From Pseudomonas palleroniana (lineage in GTDB: Bacteria; Pseudomonadota; Gammaproteobacteria; Pseudomonadales; Pseudomonadaceae), in NCBI RefSeq assembly GCF_003031675.1, contig NZ_PYWX01000090.1, positions 1 to 64,000 of the forward strand: a stretch of 64,000 nt of DNA. Reading direction: 5' to 3'. Under the pieces are notes generated by a model. It saw only the letters and a list, made by a program, of their open reading frames with translations, was not told the origin of the DNA and made no database searches. The position numbers and the translations under genes were made by a program. Below are positions 1 to 8,170 of the stretch, one piece after another (the first letter of the stretch is position 1; the number at the start of each line of letters is the position of its first letter).

Positions 1-130
1 GAGTGTCAGCCAATCCAGTTTTCGCTGACCCACCGCTATCGGGAGCAAGCCCCCTCCCACTTTTAGCTGGTGTTCACTTCGGTCTACACGCTGCCCTCGA
101 CAGCGCATAGCGTCCCCACGCGGCGATGCG
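1..130. repeat. Degenerate first copy of a tandem duplication (REP half plus ABC gene 3' end)
   Basis: Bases 1-130 align with about 180-355. Both copies run through the same order: a CCAATCCA segment, the REP arm GGGAGCAAGCCCCC, a CTTTTAG segment, then the antisense of the last codons of the ABC ATPase gene (GCTGCCCTCGAC) and GCATAGCGTCCCCACGC. This copy has lost about 50 bases between the last two blocks and its reading frame is broken, so it is a relic of the 3' end of the gene at 264. The left REP partner would lie outside the window. Confidence 0.75.
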
Positions 131-154
131 TTCTAAAGCCCGACATCAATCCAG

Positions 155-242
155 TGTGGGAGGGGGGTTGCTCCCGATGACGGTGTGCCAGCCAATCCAA
201 ATTTCGCTGACCCACCGCTATGGGGAGCAAGCCCCCTTCCAC
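155..242. repeat. REPIN-type palindrome
   Basis: Two REP arms in inverted orientation, one around GGGGGGTTGCTCCCGAT at 161-178 and one around GGGGAGCAAGCCCCC at about 221-236, are separated by a short spacer. This is the usual doublet of fluorescens-group pseudomonads. It lies immediately downstream of the ABC ATPase gene and may act as an mRNA 3' stabiliser or terminator. No REP-associated tyrosine transposase gene is visible in the window. Confidence 0.8.
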
Positions 243-263
243 TTTTAGAATGGTGTTCTCGGT

Positions 264-1586
264 TTACATGCTGCCCTCGACATCCTCCAGGCTGAACGTC
301 TCGGTGTGGTCGTCGTAGGAGAAAATCTCTGCATAGCGTCCCCACGCAACCACGGTTTCCAGGGTTTTTTCCACGAACGCTTCGGTCATCGAATCTTCCA
401 GCTCTTGCTCGAAGCGCACCCGAGGGGCGCGGTGCCCGCTGCGTTCAAGCAATACCTGATGAATGCGCGCGGCCAGCGGTACGTGCTGGATCAAATGTTC
501 GGCGAACAGGGTCTTGCGTTCCTGGGTGCCGTAGTCGGCGAACAGCTTGCCGGCGTCGGTGAGGGTGATGTCGGCGCCCTTGAGTTCGGCAAAGCCCAGG
601 TGCTCCAGCATCTCCGCGACCGGGAACAGGTCGTCGACTTCCAACAGGCCCCGTTCGGCCACGTTGGGCAGGCCGGCGTGGCCGTTGTAGGGCTCGGCGG
701 CCAGGGTTTCGATCAGGCCGGCCATGAGGTTGGTGGACACTTCCGGCAGCAGGCTGCTCATCTTCAGTTCGGGCTTGCCGACGCTCGCATCGGCGCTGCG
801 TCGGTCGGTCATCAGGGCATAGATGTCGTCGACCATTTGCCGGAAAGTCGGGTCCAGCCGGTTACGCGGGTGCGCAAACGGCACCTTGATCTCGGCGACC
901 ACGCGCCCGGGGTTGGACGACAGCACCAGGATGCGGTCGCACATCAGCACCGCTTCCTCGATGTTGTGGGTCACGATCAGGATCGACTTGATCGGCAGTT
1001 GCTTGCCGCTCCACAAATCCAGCAAGTCGGTGCGCAGGGTTTCGGCGGTGAGCACATCGAGGGCCGAGAACGGTTCGTCCATCAGCAACAGGGTCGGGTT
1101 GACCACCAGGCCACGCGCAAAACCTACGCGTTGGCGCATGCCGCCGGACAATTCACGGGGGTAAGCGTTTTCGAAACCGTCCAGGCCGATCAGGTCGATG
1201 GCGGCCAAGGCGCGCTTGCGGGCTTCCTTGCGCTCGACTTGCAGGGCTTGCAGGCCGGCTTCCACGTTTTCCAGGACAGTCAGCCAGGGAAACAGCGCAA
1301 ACGTCTGGAATACCATGGCGACGCCTTCGGCCGGGCCGGTCAGCGGTTTGCCGTGGTATTTCACGTCCCCCGACGACGGTTGGATCAGGCCGGCAATAAT
1401 GCGCAGCAGCGTCGATTTACCTGAGCCGGAGCGGCCGAGCATGCCCACGATCTCGCCTTCGTGCAGGCTCAGGTCTACGCCGCTGAGCACTTGCAGCTCT
1501 TCCTTGCCTTTGCCGAAGACCCGGTTCACGTTCTTCAGCGAGTAAATTTCTGGGGTGTCGGCAGTGTGTTCGGTATAGGTATTCAT
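264..1586 (-). CDS. ABC transporter ATP-binding protein with C-terminal AAA-associated domain
   Basis: 440-residue ATPase of the nitrate/sulfonate/bicarbonate importer class. The nucleotide-binding domain occupies about residues 15-260, with Walker A GRSGSGKST at 51-59, the signature LSGGMRQRVGFARG and Walker B LLLMDEPFSALD. The remaining 160 residues form the extra C-terminal domain that accompanies some of these ATPases (the 'AAA-associated' C-terminal family). The ATG at 1586 has a GGGA about 10 bases upstream; an in-frame ATG at 1601 overlaps the permease stop codon (TAATG) and would add five residues. Co-transcription with the permease is almost certain. No periplasmic binding protein is encoded nearby, so the substrate cannot be read from the sequence; an inorganic anion or small organic ion is likely from the family. 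Confidence 0.9.
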   Translation of the reverse strand: MNTYTEHTADTPEIYSLKNVNRVFGKGKEELQVLSGVDLSLHEGEIVGMLGRSGSGKSTLLRIIAGLIQPSSGDVKYHGKPLTGPAEGVAMVFQTFALFPWLTVLENVEAGLQALQVERKEARKRALAAIDLIGLDGFENAYPRELSGGMRQRVGFARGLVVNPTLLLMDEPFSALDVLTAETLRTDLLDLWSGKQLPIKSILIVTHNIEEAVLMCDRILVLSSNPGRVVAEIKVPFAHPRNRLDPTFRQMVDDIYALMTDRRSADASVGKPELKMSSLLPEVSTNLMAGLIETLAAEPYNGHAGLPNVAERGLLEVDDLFPVAEMLEHLGFAELKGADITLTDAGKLFADYGTQERKTLFAEHLIQHVPLAARIHQVLLERSGHRAPRVRFEQELEDSMTEAFVEKTLETVVAWGRYAEIFSYDDHTETFSLEDVEGSM

Positions 1587-1600
1587 CACAGCGAATCCCA

Positions 1601-3346
1601 TTAATTCAGACGAAGTTTGTTTTCGGCAATGGCGTACATCGGTCGCCAGACCGCGCGGTTGAACGCCACCACGAAGATCGACATCACCACCACGCCCAGG
1701 GCGATCTTGGGGAAGTCCCCGGCGGCTGTGGTTTGTGCAATATAGGCACCCAGCCCGTGGGCGACCACATTGTCCTGGCCCCAGGACACGTACTCGGACA
1801 CGATGCTGGCGTTCCAGGCACCGCCCGAGGCGGTAATCGCGCCGGTGACGTAGTACGGGAAAATCCCCGGCAGCATCACCTTGCGCCACCACAGCCAGCC
1901 GCGAATGCGGAAGTTGGCGGCGGCTTCCTTGAAGTCATTGGGGAAGGCGCTGGCGCCGGCAATCACGTTGAACAGGATGTACCACTGGGTGCCCAACACG
2001 ATCAGCGGGCTCAGCCAGATGTCCGGGTTGAGATGGAAATGCAGGATCACGATCACGAACACCGGGAACAGCAGGTTCGCCGGAAACGCCGCAAGGAACT
2101 GTGCCAGCGGTTGGATTTTCTCCGCCAGGCTCGGACGCAGGCCGATCATCACGCCCAGGGGCACCCAGATCAACGAGGCAATCAGGATCAGCCCGGCCAC
2201 CCGCAGCAAGGTAATCAGGCCCAGCACCACCACGTGGCCGACTTCGGCGAGGGTCACTTCGGTGCCGACGTACTGCACGATGTGGTACAGCGCATACGCG
2301 GCCATCAGCGCGATCAGTGTGCCCCAGGCCCAGTCGATGAGCTTCGACGCGGCAGGCGTCTCGGTCGGCAATGCCTTGAATGCACTCCCCGCCAGGCTGA
2401 AACGCTTGTTGCCCAGGCGGCTGAAGGTACGGGTGATCGGGCGCAGTATGCGTTGCACGACGCGGGTGCGCTGGATCAGGTTCAGCACCCAGGATTGCGG
2501 CGCGCTGCCTTGGGAGGCGGTGGTTTCCATGCGGAATTTGTCGGCCCAGGCTACCAGCGGGCGGAACAGGAACTGGTCGTAGATCAGGATCACCGCGATC
2601 ATCGCCAGGATCACATAACCCACGGCGTGCAGGTCTTTCTGGGCGATGGCCAGGGCCAGGTATGAACCTACGCCCGGCAGGGTGATGGTTTTGTCGCCGA
2701 CGGTGATGGCTTCGGAAGCCACCACGAAAAACCAGCCGCCGGACATGCTCATCATCATGTTCCACACCAGCCCCGGCATGGCGAAAGGAACGTCGAGCTT
2801 CCAGAATTTCTGCCAGCCGGAGAGGCGCAGGCTGGTGGACACTTCCACCAGGTCATGGGGCAACATGCGCAGCGACTGATAGAAGCTAAACGTCATGTTC
2901 CAGGCCTGGCTGGTGAAGATCGCAAAGATGGCGGCGAACTCCGCGCCGAGCACGCGCCCGGGAAACAGCAACAGGAAGAACGTCACGGTAAACGAGATGT
3001 AACCGAGTACTGGCACCGATTGCAGAATATCGAGCACCGGCACCAGCAGTTTCTCGGCGCGCCGGCTTTTGGCGGCCAGGGTGCCGTACAGCAGGGTGAA
3101 AATCAGCGCGGCCACCATCGCCGCGAGCATGCGCAGTGTGGTGCGCATCGCGTATTCCGGCAGGTTGGCCGGGTCCAGGGAGATGACTTCGCTTTGCAGG
3201 GTTGCGATGGGAGCCCAGGTCTCCCGGGCGGTGATGGAGAAAAACAGCAGAAAACCGATCACCAACGGCAGGGCGACCAGGTCCCAGCGGTTGGGCAGCA
3301 GGCGCAGAGAGGACGCCGGAATGTAATGACGGAACACTTTGTTCAT
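1601..3346 (-). CDS. Duplicated ABC transporter permease (two fused membrane domains)
   Basis: 581-residue inner-membrane protein made of two binding-protein-dependent permease domains in tandem, roughly residues 70-270 and 360-570, each with five or six hydrophobic segments. The cytoplasmic EAA-type loops appear as EVSTSLRLSGWQKFWKLDVP in the first half and EAAANFRIRGWLWWRKVMLP in the second. This is the duplicated-permease architecture of the anion-transport branch, where one polypeptide replaces a permease dimer. It precedes and overlaps the ATPase gene. The 229 bases upstream (3347-3575) separate it from alaX and probably hold its own promoter, but I see no convincing box. The missing solute-binding subunit is notable. 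Confidence 0.88.
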   Translation of the reverse strand: MNKVFRHYIPASSLRLLPNRWDLVALPLVIGFLLFFSITARETWAPIATLQSEVISLDPANLPEYAMRTTLRMLAAMVAALIFTLLYGTLAAKSRRAEKLLVPVLDILQSVPVLGYISFTVTFFLLLFPGRVLGAEFAAIFAIFTSQAWNMTFSFYQSLRMLPHDLVEVSTSLRLSGWQKFWKLDVPFAMPGLVWNMMMSMSGGWFFVVASEAITVGDKTITLPGVGSYLALAIAQKDLHAVGYVILAMIAVILIYDQFLFRPLVAWADKFRMETTASQGSAPQSWVLNLIQRTRVVQRILRPITRTFSRLGNKRFSLAGSAFKALPTETPAASKLIDWAWGTLIALMAAYALYHIVQYVGTEVTLAEVGHVVVLGLITLLRVAGLILIASLIWVPLGVMIGLRPSLAEKIQPLAQFLAAFPANLLFPVFVIVILHFHLNPDIWLSPLIVLGTQWYILFNVIAGASAFPNDFKEAAANFRIRGWLWWRKVMLPGIFPYYVTGAITASGGAWNASIVSEYVSWGQDNVVAHGLGAYIAQTTAAGDFPKIALGVVVMSIFVVAFNRAVWRPMYAIAENKLRLN

Positions 3347-3575
3347 ATGCAGTTGCTCATAGGCAGACGTTCCTGCAGCGTTCAGGTTCAGAAGGGCGTG
3401 GTGGGTTTGAGCTTAGCTTCTCTACAAGCACCCACGGAGAAGGCTGGGGGCTCTCTCTCCATGAGTCAGGACGGCGCACCTGGGGAAGATGCGCTGCTGG
3501 GGGAATTGTACGTTTCTGAATGTTACAAACGCGTAAATTTGCTGTCAGTTTCCTGTACGAACTATCAGTTGGGCC

Positions 3576-4304
3576 TTATTCAAACCGCAGGATGACCCGG
3601 CGGTTGTGCTTGCTCTTCTTCTCGATTTTCTCGCAGAACACCTTGCCGATTTCCTCGGTGTTGATCACATGGGTGCCGCCGCAGGGCTGGATGTCGATGC
3701 CGGCAATCTCGATGACCCGCACCGAACCCTGGATCACTGGGGGGGCTACCGCCTGGGTGCGGGTGATCTGAAGCAAGGTCGAGTATTCCGAGGCGGGCAT
3801 CGACAGGGTTTTCACCGGGTGGGCTGCCTCGATCAGCGCGTTGAGGTCGCGGGTGAGGCTGTCTTTGTCGAGGGTCATTTCCGGCAGGTCGAAATCCAGG
3901 CGGCCTTTGTCGGCGCTGATACTGCAGCCGGTCACGGGCGCATCGATGAGCGAGCACAACAGATGCAGGCAGGTGTGCATCTTCATGTGCTGGTAGCGCC
4001 GTTCCCAATCGAGGCTGGCGTCTACCTGCACGCTGGCAGTCAATTGCTCGGGGCAGTGCTCCACCTGGTGCCAGATAATCGAGCGCAGCACCGGGTCGCG
4101 CACGGTGCCCACCACGTCGACCCGCGTGCCGTCGGCCAGGGTGAGGTGCCCAGTGTCGCCCGGCTGCCCGCCGCCTGTGGGGTAGAACAGCGTGTGCTCC
4201 AGGGCGATGCCCTGTTCGCTGACGGCAATCACCCGGGCGCTGAAGGCGTTCTGGTAGGGCGCGCTGTCGAACAGCGCCAGGGTTTCCATGGTGTGTACAG
4301 ACAT
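3576..4304 (-). CDS. alaX: Alanyl-tRNA editing protein AlaX
   Basis: 242-residue free-standing relative of the alanyl-tRNA synthetase editing domain, which hydrolyses Ser-tRNA(Ala) and related mischarged tRNAs in trans. The zinc-binding residues are visible: HxxxH at H110 and H114 (MHTCLHLL) and C208/H212 in CGGTHV. The N-terminal glycine-rich segment YPTGGGQPGDTG at 41-52 is also typical. The start is decided by the ribosome-binding site: GGAGG lies 6 bases before the ATG at 4304, whereas the in-frame ATG at 4310 touches it. The gene is last in the cysteine-type operon, directly after the serine acetyltransferase (TGA at 4307-4309). Its presence there suggests the pathway product, or O-acetylserine/serine, can be mischarged; that link is inference. 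Confidence 0.88.
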   Translation of the reverse strand: MSVHTMETLALFDSAPYQNAFSARVIAVSEQGIALEHTLFYPTGGGQPGDTGHLTLADGTRVDVVGTVRDPVLRSIIWHQVEHCPEQLTASVQVDASLDWERRYQHMKMHTCLHLLCSLIDAPVTGCSISADKGRLDFDLPEMTLDKDSLTRDLNALIEAAHPVKTLSMPASEYSTLLQITRTQAVAPPVIQGSVRVIEIAGIDIQPCGGTHVINTEEIGKVFCEKIEKKSKHNRRVILRFE

Positions 4305-4306
4305 GT

Positions 4307-5299
4307 TCATCCTCCAACGATCAATGGGCTGGCTTGCAACAGGTGACGCACCATTGCGCTCAAGCCAGGGGGGGAGAGCAGGGTGATTTCAAATTCCGAC
4401 CCGCAGATTTTCAGGTTCAGTGGCAGGCGCGGCAGTTGTTCGCCGATGTCGGTGCGGCGCAGGCGAAATTGCAGGTGGTGGCGCTCTTTTACCGTGGGCT
4501 CCAGCATCACGCCCCGCAACGGATGAAAGTCGGCATCCAGCACCGTCACGTTGTGGCTGGCGTTGACCTCGCCGACCACGTGCAGGCGTTCATCCAGCGC
4601 GAAGGCGCCGAGATAGTGGGTGTGGTCCGTTTCGACGTTTTTTTGCAGTTGCACCTGGTTGACCACCCTGACCCGGGTGCCTGCGGGAACGTCCTGGGTG
4701 ATCACGCACGAGGGGCTGATAAACACGTTGTCGCCGATCAAGACATAGCCCAGCACCCGGGCGCCGGAGCCGACTTCGACGTTGTTGCCCAGGCGTGGGT
4801 GGCGTTTGCCATCCGGGTTGTTGGCGATACCCCGAGCGCCCAGCGTGACGCCGCAAAGGATGTAGCAGTCATTGCCGATCTCGCAGGTTTCGCCGATCAC
4901 CGTGCCGTAGCCGTGGTCCAGCACAAAGCGCCGACCGATACGCGCCGCCGGATGAATCTCGGCACCGGAGAGGATCTTGCCCTGGTTGCTGAGCTTGAGG
5001 GCTATGCGCGAAAACACGCCGTTGGGGTTGTCGGGGAAGTGCCATACCAAATGCGCGAGCCGGTAGAACAGCACCGCCTTGAACGAGGCATAGGACTCCA
5101 GGATCAACTCGCCGCGCCCACGCGAAGCCGGGTCGCGATAGGCGTAGGCGATCAGGTCTTCGGCAACCGATTGGGCGGCATTCTGGATCAAGGGTGCCAG
5201 ATGCGGTTCCAGTTGCTTCATCTGCGCAGGCGTCAGGGTCTTGATGAGATGGGTGAGCAACTCATCGTGCAACTGTTGCATGTCGATAAAGCCCCCCAT
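4307..5299 (-). CDS. epsC: Serine O-acetyltransferase with a long C-terminal extension
   Basis: 330-residue protein of the EpsC/CysE-like left-handed beta-helix family, which acetylates L-serine with acetyl-CoA to give O-acetylserine. An alpha-helical N-terminus (1-110) is followed by hexapeptide repeats (about 114-212). Catalytic-type residues D128/H129 (DHGYG) and H167 (GKRHPRLG) are present. Known SATs end shortly after the helix, but here about 115 residues (215-330) continue with no hexapeptide character and a predicted beta-rich pattern. The start at 5299 leaves 37 bases after the cysteine-synthase-like gene and has a G-rich ribosome-binding site; earlier in-frame starts would overlap that gene. 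It is co-transcribed with the sulfur-carrier fusion gene and alaX. Confidence 0.87.
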   Translation of the reverse strand: MGGFIDMQQLHDELLTHLIKTLTPAQMKQLEPHLAPLIQNAAQSVAEDLIAYAYRDPASRGRGELILESYASFKAVLFYRLAHLVWHFPDNPNGVFSRIALKLSNQGKILSGAEIHPAARIGRRFVLDHGYGTVIGETCEIGNDCYILCGVTLGARGIANNPDGKRHPRLGNNVEVGSGARVLGYVLIGDNVFISPSCVITQDVPAGTRVRVVNQVQLQKNVETDHTHYLGAFALDERLHVVGEVNASHNVTVLDADFHPLRGVMLEPTVKERHHLQFRLRRTDIGEQLPRLPLNLKICGSEFEITLLSPPGLSAMVRHLLQASPLIVGG

Positions 5300-5336
5300 G
5301 GAGGTCCCCCCGCATTCTGGTTGGTTGGGTAACCGG

Positions 5337-6251
5337 TTATTCGAAACTGGGCAGGTAGCTGTCAGCATTGTCGTAGACCATGGTCAACACCACCGTTTCG
5401 GGTGGTAATTCAGGAGCGAGTTGGGCGATGGCGACCATGTTGGCGGCCGACGACAAACCCAGGCTGATGGCATCGGTGCGCATGATGCGTTTGATCATGT
5501 CGACGCAGGCCTGGTGCGACACCTTGAGCATGCCGTCCAGTACCTCCAGGTTGAGAATGCTCGGGATCAGCCCGATCGACAGGCCCTGGATACCGTGCGG
5601 CGCGTGGCGGTCCTTGAGCAGGTCGCATTCTTCAGGTTCCACCCCCATGACACGGATATGCGGCCAGGCCGCCTTGAGGGTTTCGCCGATACCGGTGATA
5701 TGGCCGCCGGTGCCGATGCCGCTGACGAAGTAATCCACGCGCTGTTCACCGAAGGCGCGGAGGATTTCCGGCGCGGTGGTGTCGCGGTGGGTTTGCGGGT
5801 TGGCGCCGTTGCGTTGCTGGTTGAGCATCACGTAGCTGGGATTCTCCAGCTGCAGCTCCATGCATTTTTCGCCGTGGGAGTTGTTACCCAGGCGGCTGTC
5901 CGACAGCACCACCTTGGCCCCGTACAAGCGCAGCAGCTTTTGCTTTTCGGGGCTGTAGTTGTCGGGGATCACCAGCACGACTTTGTAGCCCAGCACATTG
6001 CCGGCCATCACCAGGCCAATGCCGGTATTGCCGCCGCTGGGCTCGATGATGGTTTGCCCGGAGTCGCGGATCAGCACGCCCCGGCGTTCGGCGTCGAGGA
6101 TCATGCCCAGGGCGATGCGCGCCTTGTGGCTGCCGCCCGGGTTGAGGGATTCGAGCTTGGCGTAGACCTCGATGCCGAGGTCTTCGGAAAACTGCGCCAG
6201 GCGCACGATTGGCGTCTGGCCGATGACGTCGAGAATGGAGTTATGCAACAT
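5337..6251 (-). CDS. Cysteine-synthase-like PLP enzyme (CysK/CysM family), divergent active site
   Basis: 304-residue fold-type II PLP enzyme expected to replace the acetoxy (or another leaving) group of an activated serine with a sulfur nucleophile. The PLP lysine is K43 in NPGGSHKARIA; O-acetylserine sulfhydrylases usually read PGGSVKDR, so the following Asp is Ala here. The substrate loop reads EPSGGNTG instead of EPTSGNTG, and the phosphate-binding loop GIGTGGHITG is intact. The C-terminal serine motif is GLSSAAN rather than GxSSGA. It lies 15 bases downstream of the JAMM/E1 fusion and upstream of epsC. Context suggests it uses a protein thiocarboxylate rather than free sulfide, as mycobacterial CysM does with CysO; this is inference. 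Housekeeping cysK/cysM should lie elsewhere. Confidence 0.88.
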   Translation of the reverse strand: MLHNSILDVIGQTPIVRLAQFSEDLGIEVYAKLESLNPGGSHKARIALGMILDAERRGVLIRDSGQTIIEPSGGNTGIGLVMAGNVLGYKVVLVIPDNYSPEKQKLLRLYGAKVVLSDSRLGNNSHGEKCMELQLENPSYVMLNQQRNGANPQTHRDTTAPEILRAFGEQRVDYFVSGIGTGGHITGIGETLKAAWPHIRVMGVEPEECDLLKDRHAPHGIQGLSIGLIPSILNLEVLDGMLKVSHQACVDMIKRIMRTDAISLGLSSAANMVAIAQLAPELPPETVVLTMVYDNADSYLPSFE

Positions 6252-6266
6252 CAGTCGATCCCCGGA

Positions 6267-8129
6267 TCAATACAACGGCATGTCGGGTTCGACGTCGCGC
6301 ACCCAGTGTTTCATACCGCCCTGCAGGACCTTGGTATTGGCAAAACCTGCCGCCAGCAAGGTGCTTGCCGCTTGCTCGGCACGGGTGCCGGCGTAGCAGA
6401 TCAGGTAGTGGGTGTTGTCGCGGCTGAGGCTGTCGAGCTGCCCATCCAGTTCGGCCAGGGGGATGTGCACCACGCCCGGCAGTTTGCACACCTCCAGTTC
6501 ACTGGCATCGCGCACATCCAGCAGGACGTCGGCGCTGCGGTGGTGGTCGAGCACTTGTTTGAGTACGCGTGGCTTGATGTAGCGTTCTTCGGCCAGGGAG
6601 GGGCGGCTCGGCATGGCGTCGGCGCAGACGGCCGGCGCGACGCTTTCGCTGTAGCGCAGGTCCGAACAGCAGGGGCAGTCGGCGCGACGTTTGAAGCGGA
6701 TTTCGCTGAACTTCATCGCCAGCGCGTCGAAGCGCATCAAGCGGCCGGACAAGGGCTCACCGATACCGATCAACAACTTGATCGCCTCGGTGGCCTGGAT
6801 CATCCCCACCACCCCCGGCAATACGCCGATCACACCGCCGGCGCTGCAATTGGGCGCCAGCTCTGCGGGAGGGGCCGAGGGAAACAGGCAGCGGTAGCAC
6901 GGCCCGCCTTGATAGTTGAGCACGCTGATTTGACCGTCGAAACGGTAGATGGCGCCGTACACCAGGGGTTTGCCCAACTGCACGCAGGCATCGTTGACCA
7001 GGTAGCGCGTGTCGAAATTGTCGGTGCCGTCGATCACCAGGTCGTAGGCGCCCACCAACTCGAGGGCGTTGTCGGCATTCAGGGCAGTGTCGTGGGCGTT
7101 GACCTGGATGTGGCGGTTGAGGTCCAGCAAGCGTTGCCTGGCGGACTCGACCTTGGGCATGCCCAGCGTGCTGTTGCCGTGGACGATCTGGCGTTGCAGG
7201 TTGCTGCTTTCCACCACATCGAAGTCGACCAGCCCCAGGGTACCGACGCCGGCCGCCGCCAGGTACAGGCTGATGGGCGAGCCCAGGCCGCCGGTGCCGA
7301 TGATCAGCACCTTGGCGTTTTTCAACTTCAGCTGGCCCTCGCGGCCGACGCCGGGCAGGGTGATGTGGCGCACGTAGCGCTGCACTTCCTCGTTGCTCAG
7401 GGCATCGATATCCATGCCGCCGGAGGTGGCCAACAGCACTTCGATCCTGGCCTGTTCCGGCAGGGGCTCATCGGCACCGATCAGTTCTTCTTCGGCGGTG
7501 AACAGGAAGTGCTCCTTGAGCTGGTTGTTTTTTTCATGAAACAGATGCGCGCGTAACTGCGGGTAGTGGCTGCAAAGGTTTTCAATGACTTCGCGCAATG
7601 TCGATCCGGCGCCCTCAAGGGTCGATTCCGGCAGCTTGGCCACGCGAACCAGAATGTCGGGGAAAGAGACAGCGTTCATGGACAACTCCGTGTGCAGGTC
7701 GTTGAAAGGGTTAAGGGCGAAATGCTTGCCATCCCAGGCAAACAGCTTTGATCCCAGGGCCTGGCCCTGGCGAACGTCCACCACCAGATAACTGACGGGG
7801 TAGATCGGCTCGCCCAGGAACAGCGCCTTGTCCTGGTCTTCGTCACTGAAATAGGCGCCCACATCCGGGTGGGAGTGGTAGATCACCACCACCGGGTTAT
7901 CACTGCGAAACGCCTTGTTCATCAGCAGGGTGTCGGCTACGGAAAAGGTGTAGCCGTTGGCCGCGCTGCGTGGGTACATCTCTGGGTTCTTGCGGTGCAG
8001 CTCGTTCTGGATATTGCTGCCCAGGTACACACTGCCGTCGGCGAAGACAAAACCACAGCATTCTTCGGGGTAGCTGCGGCTGGCGTGGGCGTAGATCTGT
8101 TCCAGGGCGGTTGGGCGCAGGACGTCCAT
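6267..8129 (-). CDS. JAMM protease - ThiS/MoaD-like carrier - E1 (MoeB/ThiF) - rhodanese fusion protein
   Basis: A 620-residue four-domain protein. Residues 1-140 form a JAMM/MPN+ metalloprotease with E23, the H85-S-H87-P pair and D98. Residues about 150-238 resemble ThiS/MoaD sulfur carriers and end in Gly237-Gly238. Residues 239-490 are an E1-type adenylyltransferase with GTGGLG at 278-283, NLQRQ at 310-314, DGTDNFDTR, a Cys in NCSAGGVIGVLPG (C428) and two CxxC zinc pairs (C411/C414, C485/C488). Residues 515-620 are a rhodanese with active-site C578 in CYAGTRA. Together these are the parts needed to adenylate a carrier, load it with sulfur and cleave after transfer. The start at 8129 is favoured by GAGAG four bases upstream; an earlier ATG would add 15 residues. 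It lies between the exporter gene and the cysteine-synthase-like gene. Confidence 0.92.
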   Translation of the reverse strand: MDVLRPTALEQIYAHASRSYPEECCGFVFADGSVYLGSNIQNELHRKNPEMYPRSAANGYTFSVADTLLMNKAFRSDNPVVVIYHSHPDVGAYFSDEDQDKALFLGEPIYPVSYLVVDVRQGQALGSKLFAWDGKHFALNPFNDLHTELSMNAVSFPDILVRVAKLPESTLEGAGSTLREVIENLCSHYPQLRAHLFHEKNNQLKEHFLFTAEEELIGADEPLPEQARIEVLLATSGGMDIDALSNEEVQRYVRHITLPGVGREGQLKLKNAKVLIIGTGGLGSPISLYLAAAGVGTLGLVDFDVVESSNLQRQIVHGNSTLGMPKVESARQRLLDLNRHIQVNAHDTALNADNALELVGAYDLVIDGTDNFDTRYLVNDACVQLGKPLVYGAIYRFDGQISVLNYQGGPCYRCLFPSAPPAELAPNCSAGGVIGVLPGVVGMIQATEAIKLLIGIGEPLSGRLMRFDALAMKFSEIRFKRRADCPCCSDLRYSESVAPAVCADAMPSRPSLAEERYIKPRVLKQVLDHHRSADVLLDVRDASELEVCKLPGVVHIPLAELDGQLDSLSRDNTHYLICYAGTRAEQAASTLLAAGFANTKVLQGGMKHWVRDVEPDMPLY

Positions 8130-8170
8130 GTTTCTCTCGCGTGGCTGATATTGAGGGGCCGGGGGGACGT

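Noticed and set aside
3347..3575. Possible riboswitch in the leader of the duplicated permease gene
   Set aside because: Some G- and C-rich pairing is possible, but I could not match any known riboswitch core and no terminator or anti-terminator pair is evident.
5421..7556. 711-codon open frame antisense to the cysteine-synthase and JAMM/E1 genes
   Set aside because: It mirrors the third-codon-position GC bias of the genes opposite, is rich in His, Gln and Arg, has no recognisable domain, and the sense strand encodes clear enzyme families.
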